5,832 bases of DNA, taken from contig CAMBPP010000092.1 in assembly GCA_945869715.1 (NCBI GenBank), positions 1 to 5,832 of the forward strand, given 5' to 3'. Under the pieces are notes generated by a model, which saw nothing but the letters and a program-made list of their open reading frames with translations, was not told where the DNA came from and did no database searches. How positions within the stretch are numbered: the stretch's first letter is position 1; each line of letters starts with the position of its first letter. This DNA is from Bifidobacterium breve (GTDB taxonomy: Bacteria; Actinomycetota; Acidimicrobiia; Acidimicrobiales; Ilumatobacteraceae). A program made the position numbers and the translations under genes. Positions 5,173 to 5,832 of this stretch are shown one piece after another.

Positions 5173-5832
5173 TTACTTCTCGTCAACAATTTCTGCATCA
5201 ACGATGTCGTCATCGTTCGGTGCGCCACTTTGTCCTGTTGCTGAAGTTCCTTCTGCATTGGTGTCGCGTGCGGCAGCTTCATACAACTTCTGGCTAAAGG
5301 CCTGGCTTGCAGCCATGAGCTTTTCAGTTGCAGTTTTAATGGCATCGTTGTCGGTGCCGGCAAGGCTGGCCTTCAACTCAACGAGTGGTTCTTCGACTGC
5401 AGACTTTTCTTCAGCAGAAACCTTTTCGCCTTGCTCGCGCAAAACTTTTTCGGTTTGATACACCAAAGAATCGGCGTTGTTGCGCACTTCTGCTTCTGCA
5501 CGGCGCTGGCGATCTTCATCAGCGTGTACTTCAGCGTCTTTCACCATTTGGTTAATGGTGTCTTTGTCATGTGCAGATTGGCCAGTAATGGTCATCGACT
5601 GCTCTTTTGAAGTAGCGCGATCTTTTGCCGACACATGCACAATGCCGTTGGCATCGATGTCGAAGGTCACTTCAATTTGTGGCACACCACGTGGTGCTGG
5701 TGGCAAGTCAACAAGTTGGAACTTGCCCAGTGTCTTGTTGTACTGCGCCATTTCGCGCTCACCTTGCAACACGTGAATTTCCACCGATGGCTGCATGTCT
5801 TCTGCAGTGGTGAACACTTCGGTACGACGTGT
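5173..5832 (-). CDS. dnaK: Chaperone protein DnaK (Hsp70), C-terminal part (N-terminus outside window)
   Basis: The frame is open to the window edge, so the visible 219 residues are the C-terminal third of a protein normally about 610-640 residues long. The ATPase domain lies outside. The piece begins TRRTEVFTTAEDMQPSVEIHVLQGEREMA, the beta-sandwich substrate-binding domain. It continues with PPAPRGVPQIEVTFDIDANGI and VSAKD, then the helical lid (MVKDAEVHADEDRQRR, RNNADSLVYQTEK). It ends in a disordered acidic tail, DDDIVDAEIVDEK, which matches the usual VDAE-type tail of bacterial DnaK. The wording SMTITG with RNNADSLVYQTEK is typical of actinobacteria. DnaK binds exposed hydrophobic peptides under ATP control, with DnaJ and GrpE encoded just downstream. 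In actinobacteria it also acts as co-repressor with HspR. It is the first of the visible operon genes. A GTG or Met inside the visible part should not be taken as the start. Confidence 0.97.
   Translation of the reverse strand, partial: TRRTEVFTTAEDMQPSVEIHVLQGEREMAQYNKTLGKFQLVDLPPAPRGVPQIEVTFDIDANGIVHVSAKDRATSKEQSMTITGQSAHDKDTINQMVKDAEVHADEDRQRRAEAEVRNNADSLVYQTEKVLREQGEKVSAEEKSAVEEPLVELKASLAGTDNDAIKTATEKLMAASQAFSQKLYEAAARDTNAEGTSATGQSGAPNDDDIVDAEIVDEK

Noticed and set aside
5542..5560. 7-bp stem CACCATT/AATGGTG with a 5-base loop in dnaK
   Set aside because: Several stems of this size are expected by chance, no T-run follows, and the codons are in the conserved lid helix.
5702..5727. 7-bp inverted repeat GGCAAGT/ACTTGCC with a 12-base loop in dnaK
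   Set aside because: The length is at chance level, and the bases code for conserved substrate-domain residues (GKFQLVDLP).
5173..5817. A self-contained 214-residue gene beginning at 5817
   Set aside because: The frame stays open to the window edge and the extra codons (TRRTE) continue the DnaK substrate domain. The GTG at 5815-5817 is an internal Val codon of dnaK.

Overview
The window holds a heat-shock chaperone operon on the minus strand and the tail of a second, convergent transcription unit on the plus strand. Coding density is close to 100%, and no intergenic gap exceeds 8 bases. I see no mobile element, tRNA, rRNA or CRISPR array. By eye the base composition is near half G+C.

Plus strand, left end: bases 1-177 are the C-terminal 58 codons of what looks like histidinol dehydrogenase (hisD). 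Its stop overlaps the start of a complete GatB/YqeY-domain gene (174-635) in an ATGA junction. The YqeY stop and the clpB stop face each other only 4 bases apart.

Minus strand, right to left in order of transcription: dnaK (3' part only, entering from beyond base 5832), grpE, dnaJ, hspR and clpB. The gaps are 8, 3, 2 and 2 bases, so the five genes are almost certainly one polycistronic, translationally coupled unit. DnaK, DnaJ and GrpE form the Hsp70 folding cycle. ClpB is the AAA+ disaggregase that works with Hsp70 on aggregates. HspR is the MerR-type repressor that in actinobacteria shuts off this same operon, with DnaK as co-repressor. The operon therefore encodes effectors and feedback sensor together. 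The expected HspR operator (HAIR) and the promoter would lie upstream of dnaK, outside the window.

HspR in a dnaK-grpE-dnaJ-hspR order, the actinobacterial wording of the DnaK C-terminal half (SMTITG, RNNADSLVYQTEK) and a DnaJ beginning with an EKDYY-type leader point to Actinomycetota. The moderate G+C and the clpB placement fit a non-streptomycete lineage, perhaps Acidimicrobiia (inference only).

This is mainly a conventional housekeeping region and I do not see a new system. The most unusual non-protein signal is a perfect 12-bp inverted repeat with a 9-base loop inside the 5' end of grpE. Secondary points are an unusually short AAA2 loop in ClpB, a perfect 14-bp palindrome with a GAAC-N4-GTTC core inside clpB, a duplicated Arg/Gly repeat in DnaJ, and the 4-base convergent junction.
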